Below are positions 45,499 through 57,914 of a stretch of 64,000 nt of DNA, piece by piece; within the stretch, counting starts at the first letter, position 1; every line of letters starts with the position of its first letter. The position numbers were made by a program, and so were the translations under genes. Under the pieces are notes generated by a model. That model saw only the letters and a program-made list of their open reading frames with translations, did no database searches and was not told the origin of the DNA. This DNA comes from Fagopyrum homotropicum (Eukaryota; Streptophyta; Magnoliopsida; Caryophyllales; Polygonaceae): NCBI GenBank assembly GCA_033239125.1, contig BSWB01000001.1, forward strand, positions 25,199,501 to 25,263,500, in the 5' to 3' direction.

Positions 45499-48400
45499 TG
45501 TAACACCCCAAATTTTACAACTCGGGGAGTTACTGGTTAGGACCGCACAGTGGGTCCCGACCTTAGTTTGACAACAACTTAACAAGATCTTACAACAAGG
45601 CACAAATAAGGAAAACCATAAATCATAAAGTAAATCTTAACAATGTATGAATGTGACCAGAACAACTGACAACCGGAAAACGTAATATAACAAAGTACGG
45701 AAAGAAAGAAAAGAACCAAGGTTCAACTGGAAATCCCACAAATAAAGAAACTGCAAGACATCCTAAAAGTACGACACCCCGGCTGACCACTACCATCCGG
45801 ATCACTCGGCATCTGCTCTAACCTGTGGTAAGTCTACACAACATATCAACTGTTAGCTAACTACCCAAATATAAGTAGAACAACAACAACACAAACACAC
45901 GCAGAAAAATTATAAACAAACATCATGCTAGCACTCAACCGTTTCTTATCTATTATTTAGGTGATTCATCTTATTCAATTTTACAGTTATGGCACGAGAG
46001 CTATTAACAGCTCTTGCCTCCGTTCCTTATCCAACTGGGTGTAGGTCTAGCTGACCTCCGCCGGTAGCATCACTACAAACCGAGTATGGACTAGTCCCTA
46101 AAGAAACCCCCAGCGCCCGCAAGCTAACTGAGCAGAATGCCACCGCCCGTTACTCTTAGGCCAAGTATAGGTCGGTAATTATCTATCACAACCTATAACT
46201 CTAAACATCTCAATCACACACCACTATCATCATTCATGCTCATATTTAGAAGTCAGCTAAGTAAGCCCAAAGGACTTACTTGTTATAATTCTCGATTCTT
46301 TGTAACTCAAACTCGTTCTGTAATAGTAGCAACTCAGTTGCCTGTCAAAGGAGATAAGTGCATTAGCACACTCCCAAAGTAATTAGAAGTCTAAGACTTC
46401 TAAGATAGAAGATCGTAATAGGACATAACTAATTACAGTACTAATTTAGGGTAAAATGACTATTTTACCCTTGGTCCCGAAACTCCCAGAATTTCTAAAA
46501 TTCATGTCTAAACTTCTATTTGAGACTCTAAAATCATATTCTAACTCCTAAAGTTTAGTTTGGTTACAAACTGGTACCTTTCCTATTTTCCTATTTTTCA
46601 AAAGATCGTAAAGGTCTAACTTCGGTTTCAAATATAAAATTCGTAACAGCTTATAAAAATTCCGAAATAATTCTCTAGATCATCTATGATGTTCCATCTA
46701 CCCTTAGGAGCAAGAATTTCTCAAAACTGTTCATCCTTCATTTTTATAAAAATTCTCAAAGTTGACTACTTCACTCACAATTCCTATACTTAGCCAAATT
46801 TCATTGTTGCAAAAACAGTCCTACAGCCCTACTTTGAGGCGTCATAGATTCAAATCCGACCGTTAACTCATTCCCAAATTTTAATACCATATACTACGTA
46901 CAACAGTCTATAACATATCCAAAATTCAACGGTGGATCGTCATCCGAACTCTCTAACATTGGTCTACAAGCTAGGCCGTTTCTAAACCTAAAATCTGAAT
47001 TTTAAAAGGAACTCTTCACTTCAGTTTTTCTGTGGCAGCCTAATCTTCTTCTCTTGCAGTCCAGTAGTCATGATGTTAACATTTCAGGAGGGCATTAACC
47101 AAGCTTTACTACTACCTTCCTCCTTGGATTTACTCTCTCTCACAACAACACACAAGAAACCTAACCTTACCCTTACACATACACTTACATACATATTCTC
47201 CGGAAAGAAAGGCTAAATTGGAAGGATGAGGGAGGCTTACCTCTTGCAGTAGCGATGGGTCAGATTCGTAGGAGGCTCTCCCGTTTCACCCAGTTCAAGA
47301 GTTCCCACAGAGATAGACTCTTTCCCTATCATAGAGACATGTGGGACGGAGGTAAGACTCGACAGGTTGAGTCAGCTGAATAGATAAGTACCAAGGAGCA
47401 GAGGTGTACTCACCTGCTGGGAGAAAGGAGTGTGGCTAGGTTCGAGGCTCTTGCGCAGGGTACTCGAGTGTGATTGGGGTCGTAGAGGACAATCTACGCT
47501 ACCTGCTCGCGCACAGCAAACCAAGGGGAAGTTGTTACCATCCGAGTTGAACGGAGCGAAGGATGCAAGGTGCAGCTGATTACCTGGTCAACAACTCGTG
47601 CAGGAGATCACTGGGCGGCGTCCTTGGTTTTGTCGAGATGGCCGACTGTAGGTTGTGCTGGCGTGAAGTCCGACTGAAGCGATGTTGAGAAGTCTGAGAG
47701 GGTGCCGATTTGTGAAGGGGATTGTGTGCAACAGCTTGCGTAAATTCTGGGCTGCAGAAGGTAATGTAAACGCTGGAAGAGGAAAGAATCAGATCTGCTG
47801 AGAGAGGATAGAGATTACGTAACGGTTGCTGACTGTTGTTCTTTCCTACTGAGTCCACGCATTTGCACGTCTGGAGCAATCAAGGCAGTGGGCTGGAGTT
47901 GCTGTAAGGCTGGGCTGCTGAAAGGTAGAGCAGCAGATGGGCTGAAACTGTGGATCTAAGGTGCTGAAGCTGGGCTGCGGACAAGCTGCTGAGGCTGGCG
48001 AGTTCATGGGCTGGGCAAGCTACTGGCGGGCTTCTGGCTGGGCAAGCTGGCGCTGCTGGGCTGAAGATGCTGGATCCGCTGGGGCGGCAGATGGTGTAAC
48101 GCTGGGCTGAACGTGCTGCTGGGTGTTGCTGGCGCTGGGCTGTCAACAACCTGTCTGGGCTTGTCACAGACTTGTCACAGCCATGTCTGGCCTTGTCACA
48201 GACTCGTCACAGCCTTGTCTGGCTTCGTCACAGACTTGTCTGGACCTTGTCACAGCTTCGTCACATACTTGTCCGGGCTTTGTCATATTCTAAATTAGGG
48301 CTAAACTTATTATTTTATGTGAAGGTAAGCTACATAAAATGATAAATTTTATAAAGATCCTATCATTTTATGTGAAGGGGAAGCTACATAAAATGATAAA

Positions 48401-48500
48401 TTTCATAATAATGTGTCGAACTACGTAGACGGATATGGATCAACTGATCGAGATCGGGTTTGTTATAGAAATAAACGGAATAAAAATTCCGGATATTACA
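45499..48500 (-). repeat. 3' LTR of the Tekay-type element
   Basis: 3,002 bp. On the minus strand it runs from TGTAATATCCGG (48500) to GGGGTGTTACA (45499). Contains a U3 hairpin (48361-48398), a minisatellite of (C/T)TTGTC...GTCACAG phrases (about 48151-48285) and GCTGGGC-rich sequence (about 47880-48150). Confidence 0.93.
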
Positions 48501-48693
48501 TCAGTACCCCCTTAAAATAAGTTTCGTCCCGAAACTTAGAATAAGGTATCTACCCCAAACCACTCACGCCATCAAGCATTTCCCTTCAAGAGTTATATTC
48601 TAGCAGGCAAACCACTCACGCCATCAAGCACATAAACATAAACAATTATTTAAACATATAATCACAAACATCATATAAGGTATCGTCTCAGTA

Positions 48694-50214
48694 CTAACCC
48701 GTCGGTACTGAGGTAGCGGCTAACTCCGCAAAGAACTCAAGGTAGTTACGTCTAATACTCTCCTCTGTCTCCCAGGTAGCCTCATCAGCTCCTCGTCTAG
48801 ACCACTGGATCCTCAGCATCGGTATCTCCTTAGAACGCATGCGCCTAATACTACGCTCTTGGATGGCTACTAGATACTCCACAAAAGTGTGGTCTGGCTC
48901 AACTATCAGATCCTCATGACTGATGACGTGTCTAGGATCCGGTATGTACTCTCTCAGCTGAGATACATGAAAAACTGGGTGGACTCCTTCCAATCTCGGT
49001 GGCAGTGCTAGTCGGTAGGCAACCTCTCCGACTCTCTCTAAGATCTCAAATGAACCGACATATCGGGGACTCAGCTTCCCCTTAATGCCGAAACGTCTAA
49101 CTCCTCTCGTAGGTGACACTCTCAACCACACCTGTGCACCTACTCTAAACTCCAAAGGTCGACGCCTTTTGTCGGCATAGGACTTCTGACGACTCTGAGC
49201 TGCTAACATCCTCTCCCAGACTAAGGCAATCCGGGCGATGTCATCCTGTATCTGGTATGGTACTACCCCATCAGCCTTGCTAGGCTCATCCCAACACAAC
49301 GGTGTACGACATCGCCGTCCGTACAAAGCCTCATAAGGTGCCATCCCAATAGACGCGTGCCAACTGTTATTATATGAAAACTCTACCAGTGGGAGATGAT
49401 CTGGCCATACATGTCCCCAATCTAGCACACATGCCCGCAACATGTCCTCTAAGGTCTGAATGGTCCTCTCAGACTGACCGTCTATCTGTGGGTGATAGGC
49501 AGTGGTAAAGTGGAGACTCGTCCCCAGAGCAGTATGTACCTACTGCCAAAATCTCGAGGTAAAACGTCCATCCTTGTCGGAGACGATAGTCCCCGGTACT
49601 CCATGGAGTCTCACAATGTGTCTGGCGAACTCCTCAGCTAGACGACTTACCGGCCACGTTTCCTTAATCGGAATGAAACGTGCGGTCTTCGTCAGACGGT
49701 CTACCACCACCCAAATGGCATCAAAACCTCTACTAAGCCTCAACCCTGTGACGAAATCCATAGATATATTCTCCCACTTCCAATGTGGTACTGGAATTGG
49801 GTGGAGCTCTCCTCCGGACCTACGATGCTCAATCTTGACCTGTTGACAGGTCGCACACTGGGCTACATACCGAGCCACATCAGGCTTTAAACCACCCCAC
49901 CAGAAGGAACGTCTCACGTTCTTATACATCTTACTTGCTCCTGGATGTACGGAGTAAGGGGTAGCATGAGCCTCTCCTAGTATCCTCTATCTCAGCTCAC
50001 CGTCTGATGGCACACAGTTACGGTCTTGCCGTCTCATCACTCCATCGGCACCGATAGTGAACTGAGGTGCCTCATCTCGTGACATCCGGTCTCGGATCCG
50101 GGTCAAAGTCGGACAGGTCTCCTGCTTCTGTTGGATCTCACCCAACAGGTCAGGAAGTAACTCTAAGGTGGCTAACTGATGAGCTGTATCGGGGAACTGG
50201 ATCTCTACCTCCAA
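48694..50214 (-). pseudogene. Tekay-type integrase with chromodomain (three pieces)
   Basis: Piece 1 (49987-50214) leads into the zinc-finger region; after a TAG comes EAHATPYSVHPG then YVAQCATCQQVK, the HHCC finger (about 49960-49830). Catalytic core: MDFVTGL (first D, about 49755) and IVSDKDGRFTSRFW (second D, about 49570). A TAG at about 49540 precedes HPQIDGQSERTIQTLED (third acid Glu, about 49470). The last piece, 48694-49443, holds the GPF/Y-like part and ends in a chromodomain-like tail: RSKEIPMLRIQWSRRGADEATWETEESIRRNYLEFF. The tail would steer integration to heterochromatin. All three catalytic acids are still present in the sequence. Confidence 0.9.
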
Positions 50215-51396
50215 CTAAGATAAGTCTCTCTGTAACTGTGGCTGTACTGTCAACCGAGCTATCGCCTTCTCCCGAGGCGTCTTCCGACTCAAAGCGTCAG
50301 CAACTACATTCGCCTTTCCGCGGTGGTAGAGAATCTCAAGGTCGAAATCCTTGATCAACTCTAGCCACCGCCTCTGGCGGTTATTCAACTCCCGCTGAGT
50401 GAATATGTACTTCAGACTCTTATGGTCTGTGAAGATCTGACAGGTCGCTCCATATAGATAATGACGCCAGATCTTAAGGGCATGTACTACTGCAGCTAAC
50501 TCTAGGTCATGGGTGGGGTAGTTCTCCTCATACGTCTTCAACTGTCGAGACGCATACGCTATGACCTTACCCCTCTGCATCAAGACACACCCCAAGCCCA
50601 GCTTGGATGCGTCACTGCACACTACAAAGTCCTTTGTACCCTTAGGCTGTGCTAAGATCGGAGCAGACGTCAATCTCCTCTTCAGCTCCTCAAAACTCTG
50701 CTGACACGGCTCAGACCAGACGAACCGAGTAGTCTTCCTCAGGAGACAAGTAAGTGGTCGGGCAATTAGGGAAAACCCTTCCACAAACCGACGGTAATAA
50801 CCTGCTAATCCAAGGAAGCTGCGAACCTCCTTAACATTCTTCGGAGGTTGCCAAGAAGACACTGACTCAATCTTCGCCGGGTCTACCTTAATCCCCTCAG
50901 CAGTCACTACATGGCCTAGGAAAGCCACCTCTGACATCCAGAACTCACACTTGGATAGCTTAGCATATAGCTGGCTATCCTGTAGAATCTGTAACACAGT
51001 CCTCAAGTGTCCGGCATGCTCCTCTCGACTTCTAGAGTAAACTAGAATGTCGTCAATGAAGACCACTACAAACTGGTCTAAGAAGTCGATGAAAATCCCA
51101 TTCATCAACTCCATAAATACTGCTGGCGCATTAGTGAGCCCGAATGGCATCACTACAAACTCATAGTGGCCATACCTAGTCCGGAATGCCGTCTTAGGTA
51201 TGTCCTGGTCTCTCACTCTCAGCTGGTGATACCCCGATCTCAAATCTATCCTCGAGAACACTGACGCCCCATGTAGCTGGTCCAGCAGATCATCTATGTG
51301 AGGCAGTGGATACTTATTCTTGATGGTGAACTTGTTCAACTCCCGGTAGTCGATACACAACCTCATCGATCCATCCTTCTTCCTCACAAATAACAC
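50215..51396 (-). pseudogene. Tekay-type reverse transcriptase and RNase H
   Basis: Contiguous with the previous entry apart from the stop. RT motifs: FVRKKDGSMRLCIDYRELN, FSRIDLRSGYHQLR, FVVMPFGLTNAPA and the catalytic FIDDILVYS (about 51045-51065). RNase H follows with VVCSDASKLGLGCVL, TDHKSLKYI and KANVVADALSRK (about 50600-50290). It ends at a TAG that probably replaced CAG. The segment itself is uninterrupted over 393 codons. Confidence 0.92.
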
Positions 51397-51405
51397 AGGT
51401 GCGCC

Positions 51406-52146
51406 CTAGGGAGAAACACTAGGGCGTATGAAGCCCTTCTCTGCTAACTCCTCTAACTGCTTCTTCAGCTCAAGCAGCTCTATCGGGGCCATGCGGTACG
51501 GGGCTTTCGAGATCGGTCTCGTGCCCGGCTCTAACTCAATGCTAAAATCAACACTCCTTTGTGGAGGTAGCCCTGGTAAGTCGTCACTGAATACCTCTGC
51601 AAACTCGCATGCAACTAGTATCTCCTCTACTGTCAGGCTCTTGTGCTCCTTCATGGCATAACACCAGAAGGCCTCGCAACCCTGTGCTATCAATCTGGCT
51701 GCTCTAACTGCGCTGATAACTGTGCCGGACTTTCCGAGGTCCCAACCTCGGAATATCACTCTGTGACCCTCCTCAGTGGCGACAGTCACAGTTCTCCTAC
51801 CAATATCTAAGACTGCTCCATGTCTAGTCATCCAATCTATCCCCAATATCACGTCCTCATGTGCTAAGGGCATGACTAGAAAATTTACTAACCAAATCCG
51901 ACCTCCCAGATGAATAGGGCAGTCATAAATCTCTCGGGATCCTTTAACCTTACCCCCATCTAGTAACCCAACCACAAAAGGTACACCCTCTACCGTAGCT
52001 AAGGACAACCTATCTACGCATGCATCTGATATAAAGGAGTGCGTAGCACCCGTATCAAATAAAACTCGCACAGGTAAGTCATGGATCCAAATAGTACCTG
52101 TGGTCGCAGGTGTTGTAGGCTGCTCAGTGCTCCTCAGCTCGAACAC
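51406..52146 (-). pseudogene. Tekay-type protease and start of RT
   Basis: The aspartic protease motif LFDTGATHSFIS is near residue 29 (about 52030-52062), followed by ILGIDWM typical of retropepsins. The N-terminal RT segment ends at GFIRPSVSP. The stop at 51403-51405 is TAG, where the family has Trp (SPWGAPV). This belongs to one pol frame with 50215-51396. Confidence 0.88.
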
Positions 52147-52272
52147 CCTCGATGGTCCTCCTCTGGTGTCAGTGGTACTACCACGTCCCCTGCCACGACC
52201 TAATCCCTGTGCCGTACTGTATGAAGCAGGATGTCCTGGAGCCCGGTACTGTTGCTGCTGCTGACTCGGTGC

Positions 52273-53612
52273 TCAGTACTGAGGAGGTCTCTGTACACTC
52301 TTCTCAGCACCTGCCGGAGAAGATCCCTGCTGGGAAGGGGCCCTACCCTGACGGCAGAAGGTAGCTCTGTGTCCCGGCTTCCCATAAGTGAAACAAGTGG
52401 TAGGTGGTCTTTGGCAATCTGTCTTAATGTGATCGCGGCTACCGCAGTTAAAGCACTGTCGATCTCTACTGGGAGTCTGAACTGTAGAGTGGTAGCTGGA
52501 CCTCCCCTGAGTCTGTCCTCGACCATAACCTGCTACTGCTGCACTGCTACCAGCATGTCCTGTCCTTTGCCGCTTATCCGGCCCACTAGACTGAACTGCT
52601 TTCCTCGAAGCTGGCCTATCTCTCTCATAAGCAGAGGCCCTATCCTGATAATCAGACAAAGTCTCACAACAGAATCCAGCCAGATATGATCGGATACTCT
52701 CTCTCAATCTCCAGGAGAAAAGGTAAACATGCTGCTCTTCGGGAGGTGCAGCTGGTCCAAGTAAGGTCAACTCTTTCTGAAACTTTTTTATGGCTGCAGC
52801 AATCGGGATATCCTCAAATCCCGCCTCAATGAAATCCTGGAATCTCTCCCTCCTCAGCGAACAGGACAGTACCTGTCCCTAACAATGTTCCTCATCTGCT
52901 CCCAGCTGGTGACTCGGATACGAATGGTACGCCGCCATGAATGAGCATCATCTGTGAAACAGGTCTGCACCAAATCCACCTGTCGATCCTCGGGGCAACG
53001 TATTGCCTCCAAAGCAGTCTCTATCTTCCCTATCCAGTGCTCCACCTCTAGCCCTATTTCTCCACTGAATGAGGGAACCTTCTGAGAGTTGAAAGCCTTC
53101 AACCACTCATCCGGTCTCGGTGCTCTAGACCCAGCAGGCGCTCTATCAGCATTAGCTCTCCTCTCAGGTACAGCCGGCACCTGAGATACTCCCTGTGTCA
53201 CCTGAGCTGACCTAGCCGGTACCACCGGTGGTACCTAGGTAAGCCTCTCAACTCTGGCAGCCTCCTCCATACGCTCGACGTATGCTCTGTACTCCCTATA
53301 CTCCGAGGCTCCAATAGATACACGTCCTGACTCAGTCGAACGTGCTCCCTGTGCTCCAGACCTAGCGGCGGTCTCCTGCCTGACCTCGGGGCCTACACTC
53401 TCAGCTACCTCTTCCACAACAGCCTCTGGTATGCTTGCTGCAGGTGGATCCTCTCAAGGAACTCATCCTCGACCTCTCCCTAGTGGAGGTCTACCCCCAC
53501 GACCACGCCCTCTAACAGCAGGGGTGCTATCAGCTCGATCCTGTCTGACTGGGTGGAGGGGGGGACGACCCCTACCTCGGCCAGTCACTGGTGTAGCCCT
53601 AGTATGTGCCAT
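52273..53612 (-). pseudogene. Tekay-type gag (several stops, one frameshift)
   Basis: Probable start ATG at 53612, giving an Arg/Gly-rich N-terminus (MAHTRATPVTGRGRGRP). Two TGA stops follow near 53445-53460, then TAG just after 53235. The capsid-like part has KVPSFSGEIGLEVEHWI and W..M...VRDRY (about 53100-52860). A TGA plus frameshift occurs at RYCPV (about 52855). The nucleocapsid end has CFNCGSRDHIKTDC and a second knuckle in which the second Cys is Tyr (CFTYGKPGHRATFC), about 52460-52370. TGA near 52262 separates it from protease. Gag would form the particle and bind the RNA. Confidence 0.85.
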
Positions 53613-53859
53613 CTGCACGAACGGTAACAACTATAGTTATAATCTAATTAATCTATCATAACAGTAAAAGTCTATAATAATAAAACTAAGAATACCGAGC
53701 TCCGCAGAGGTAGTGGTGGTCGTTCGTACTTTCTATCCCAACCCGACTCTATATGCATTTTAAAACCAAAATCTTCTTTGGAAAACTCAGACCCCTTTCG
53801 GATTCTGTTTATTTACTTATATGACCTTTTTAGAAGATTTCAAGTGCCATTGTTGCCAA

Positions 53860-53877
53860 CCTAGAGCTCTGATACCA
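53860..53877 (-). promoter_or_regulatory. Primer binding site (tRNA-iMet)
   Basis: TGGTATCAGAGCTCTAGG on the minus strand, three bases from the 5' LTR. It begins with the bases complementary to the 3' end of initiator tRNA-Met, as in most plant gypsy and copia elements. Confidence 0.85.
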
Positions 53878-53880
53878 TGT

Positions 53881-56800
53881 TGTAACACCCCAAATTTTAC
53901 AACTCGGGGAGTTACTGGTTAGGACCGCACAGTGGGTCCCGACCTTAGTTTGACAACAACTTAACAAGATCTTACAACAAGGAACAGATAAGGAAAACCA
54001 TAAATCATAAAGTAAATCTTAACAATGTATGAATGTGACCAGAACAACTGACAGCCGGAAAACGTAATATAACAAAGTACGGAAAGAAAGAAAAGAACCA
54101 AGGTTCAACTAGGAATCCCACAAATAAAGAAACTGCAACACATCCTAAAAGTACGACACCCCGGCTGACCACTACCATCCGGATCACTCGGCATCTGCTC
54201 TAACCTGTGGTAAGTCTACACAACATATCAACTGTTAGCTAACTACCCAAATATAAGTAGAACAACAACAGCACAAACACACGCAGAAAAATTATAAACA
54301 AACATCATGCTAGCACTCAACCGTTTCTTATCTATTATTTAGGTGATTCATCTTATTCAATTTTACAGTTGTGGCACGAGAGCTATTAACAGCTCTTGCC
54401 TCCGTTCCTTATCCAACTGGGTGTAGGTCTAGCTGACCTCCGCCGGTAGCATCACTACAAACCGAGTATGGACTAGTCCCTAAAGAAACCCCCAGCGCCC
54501 GCAAGCTAACTGAGCAGAATGCCACCGCCCGTTACTCTTAGGCCAAGTATAGGTTGGTAATTATCTATCACAACCTATAACTCTAAACATCTCAATCACA
54601 CACCACTATCATCATTCATGCTCATATTTAGAAGTCAGCTAAGTAAGCCCAAAGGACTTAGCTGTTATAATTCTCGATTCTCTGTAACTCAAACTCGTTC
54701 TGTAACAGTAGCAACTCAGTTGCCTGTCAAAGGAGATAAGTGCATTAGCACACTCCCAAAGTAATTAGAAGTCTAAGACTTCTAAGATAGAAGATCGTAA
54801 TAGGACATAACTAATTACAGTACTAATTTAGGGTAAAATGACTATTTTACCCTTGGTCCCGAAACTCCCACAATTTCTAAATTTCATGTCTAAACTTCTA
54901 TTTGAGACTCTAAAATCATATTCTAACTCCTAAAGTTTAGTTTGGTTACAAACTGGTACCTTTCCTATTTTCCTATTTTTCAAAAGATCGTAAAGGTCTA
55001 ACTTCGGTTTCAAATATAAAATTCGTAACAGCTTATAAAAATTCCGAAATAATTCTCTAGATCATCTATGATGTTCCATCTACCCTTAGGAGGAAGAATT
55101 TCTCAAAACTATTCATCCTTCATTTTTACAAAAATTCTCAAAGTTGACTACTTCACTCAGAATTCCTATACTTAGCCAAATTTCATTGTTGCAAAAACAG
55201 CCCTACAGCCCTACTTTGAGACCTCATAGATTCAAATCCGACCGTTAACTCATTCCCAAATTTTAATACCATATACTAAGTATAACAGTCTATAACATAT
55301 CCAAAATTCAACGGTGGATCATCATCCGAACTCTCTAACATTGGTCTACAAGCTAGGCCGTTTCTAAACCTAAAATCTGAATTTTAAAAGGAACTCTTCA
55401 CTTCAGTTTTTCTGTGGCAGCCTAATCTACTTCTCTTGAAGTCCAGTAGTCATGATGTTAACATTTCAGGAGGGCATTAACCAAGCTTTACTACTACCTC
55501 CCTCCTTGGATTTACTCTCTCTCACAACAACACACAAGAAACCTAACCTTACCCTTACACATACACTTACATACATATTCTTCGGAAAGAAAGGCTAAAC
55601 TGGAAGGATGAGGGAGGCTTACCTCTTGCAGTAGCGATGGGTCAGATTCGTAGGAGGCTCTCCCGTTTCACCCAGTTCAAGAGTTCCCACAGAGATAGAC
55701 TCTTTCCCTATCATAGAGACATGTGGGACGGAGGTAAGACTCGACAGGTTGAGTCAGCTTAACAGATAAGTACCAAGGAGCAGAGGTGTACTCACCTGCT
55801 GGGAGAAAGGAGTGTGGCTAGGTTCGAGGCTCTTGCGCAGGGGTACTCGAGTGTGATTGGGGTCGTAGAGGACAATCTACGCTACCTGCTCGCGCACAGC
55901 AAACCAAGGGGAAGTTGTTACCATCCGAGTTGAATGGAGCGAAGGATGCAAGGTGCAGCTGATTACCTGGTCATCAACTCGTGCAGGAGATCACTGGGCG
56001 GCGTCCTTGGTTTTGTCGAGAAGGCCGACTGTAGGTTGTGCTGGCGTGAAGTCCGACTGAAGCGATGTTGAGAAGTCTGAGAGGGTGCCGATTTGTGAAG
56101 GGGATTGTGTGCAACAGCTTGCGTAAATTCTGGGCTGCAGAAGGTAATGTAAACGCTGGAAGAGGAAAGAATCAGATCTGCTGAGAGAGGATAGAGATTA
56201 CGTAACGGTTGCTGACTGTTGTTCTTTCCTACTGAGTCCACGCATTTGCACGTCTGGAGCAATCAAGGCAGTGGGCTGGAGTTGCTGTAAGGCTGGGCTG
56301 CTGAAAGGTAGAGCATCAGATGGGCTGAAACTGTGGATCCAAGGTGCTGAAGCTGGGCTGCGGACCAGCTGTTGAGGCTGGCGAGTTCATGGGTTGGGCA
56401 AGCTACTGGCGGGCTTCTGGCTGGGCAAGCTGGCGCTGCTGGGCTGAGGATGCTGGATCCGCTGGGGCGGCAGATGGTGTAACGCTGGGCTGAACGTGCT
56501 GCTGGGCGTTGCTGGCGCTGGGCTGTCAACAGCCTGTCTGGGCTTGTCACAGACTTGTCACAGCCTTGTCTGGCCTTGTCACAGACTCGTCACAGCCTTG
56601 TCTGGCTTCGTCACAGCCTTGTCTGGCTTCGTCACAGACTTGTCTGGACCTTGTCACAGCTTCGTCACAGACTTGTCCGGGCTTTGTCATATTCTAAATT
56701 AGGGCTAAACTTATTATTTTATGTGAAGGTAATATATATAAAATGATAAATTTTATAAAGATCCTATCATTTTATGTGAAGGGGAAGCTACATAAAATGA

Positions 56801-56904
56801 TAAATTTCATAATAATGTGTCTAACTACGTAGACGGATATGGATCAACTGATCGAGATTGGGTTTGTTATAGAAATAAACGGAATAAAAATTCCGGATAT
56901 TACA
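53881..56904 (-). repeat. 5' LTR of the Tekay-type element
   Basis: 3,024 bp, about 22 bp longer than the 3' LTR, largely from one extra 21-bp minisatellite unit (about 56533-56690). Otherwise near-identical by eye, with scattered substitutions. Confidence 0.93.
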
Positions 56905-56909
56905 CCACG

Positions 56910-57464
56910 TATACCAACTCAAACTATTTTTATGAGTTTTTTATTTATTAAAATCAAATTATAGTAATTATTAATAAGGTCATAGTAAAAACGTTATCTC
57001 CATTTTTTTTTACTTATAAATATCAATTAATGTTTTTTCAATTTTTCATCGACTATAACTAATAATTCGAATTTTTATTAATCAAAATATTTATGATTTA
57101 GAAAGAAATAATTTGTATTGTAACATATTCTAAATATTATATAAAAATCCGCATAAGATATGGGTAAGGAATTAATTACTTAGATACACGAGATAATATA
57201 ATTTGTTATTAAGGAAATCAATCACGAAAGTATACTTGAAGAACATAATCTCAGTAATTTTCTAAAAGAGAACAAACTAAAATGAATTATAATAGAATAA
57301 TACTTTAAAAAATTTCAATCTATTGAATAAATTACTTTTAAAGCTGACTTTAGAAAAACGGTCAACAGTGTAAAAAATTTCAACTGGAAAATTGGTCGAA
57401 CAGTTATCGGGCAATGTCCGAGAGAGCGCGCTTATTCTTCTTCTTCTTCTCTTAATAAGAAAGT
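56910..57464. other. AT-rich DNA right of the Tekay-type element (unit B)
   Basis: Colinear with 30270-30823 in unit A; no gene seen. A TTC microsatellite lies just before the inverted repeat. Confidence 0.6.
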
Positions 57465-57560
57465 ATTTGAAATAAGCAGTTGGCAGGAATTTGTTGTGTG
57501 TTGAAACCCTACTTTCTCTCTTCTCTAAGATCTGTTGTTGTCTCTCTCTCGTAAACAGCG

Positions 57561-57914
57561 ATGTATATGCTAAGTTTTACGTTCACGGTGACGCTCGAGC
57601 CTGCGTATATGTTCCTTAAAAGCCTGGAGGCGATGCATGCGATGCATTCATGGGCGTCGATGATCGTGTATAACCGAGATAAAACCATGATAGTTACTAC
57701 GAATGAAGATATGACAGTACACGCATCGCTCAGAATGGAGGATTCTGGTGTTGATTCTTCTGCAACCGATGACGGCGCCATTCAAGTCCATCTACATTCT
57801 TGGACTCGGAGTCTCCGTCCTGTAGTCATTCATCAGAGGGAGACATCGATCCGGATTTACAAGAATGATAATTCCCCAAATCTTTTCTGCTTTGCCAGCA
57901 ACGCGGATCTCTAG
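57561..57914 (+). CDS. 117-residue ORF in the left arm (unit B)
   Basis: Unit B copy of 30920-31273, also fully open. Differences are scattered and mostly change amino acids (for example Ile-to-Ser near residue 21, Met-to-Arg near 92). Confidence 0.35.
   Translation: MYMLSFTFTVTLEPAYMFLKSLEAMHAMHSWASMIVYNRDKTMIVTTNEDMTVHASLRMEDSGVDSSATDDGAIQVHLHSWTRSLRPVVIHQRETSIRIYKNDNSPNLFCFASNADL

Larger units (their letters stand above)
45499..56904 (-). mobile_element. Complete Tekay/Del-type chromovirus (Ty3/gypsy), unit B
   Basis: An 11,406-bp element on the minus strand with target copies CCACG at 45494-45498 and 56905-56909; the site is empty in unit A (30265-30269). The 5' LTR is the right one (53881-56904) and the 3' LTR the left one (45499-48500). 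The tRNA-iMet primer site and a polypurine tract (about 48504-48515, AAGGGGGTA on the minus strand) are in place. Order gag, protease, RT, RNase H, integrase, chromodomain is the chromovirus order. All coding regions carry stops, so it is inactive. Confidence 0.93.

Noticed and set aside
48151..48290. CRISPR-like array of short repeats
   Set aside because: Units are contiguous and degenerate without unique spacers, and the site is inside a plant LTR. It is a minisatellite.
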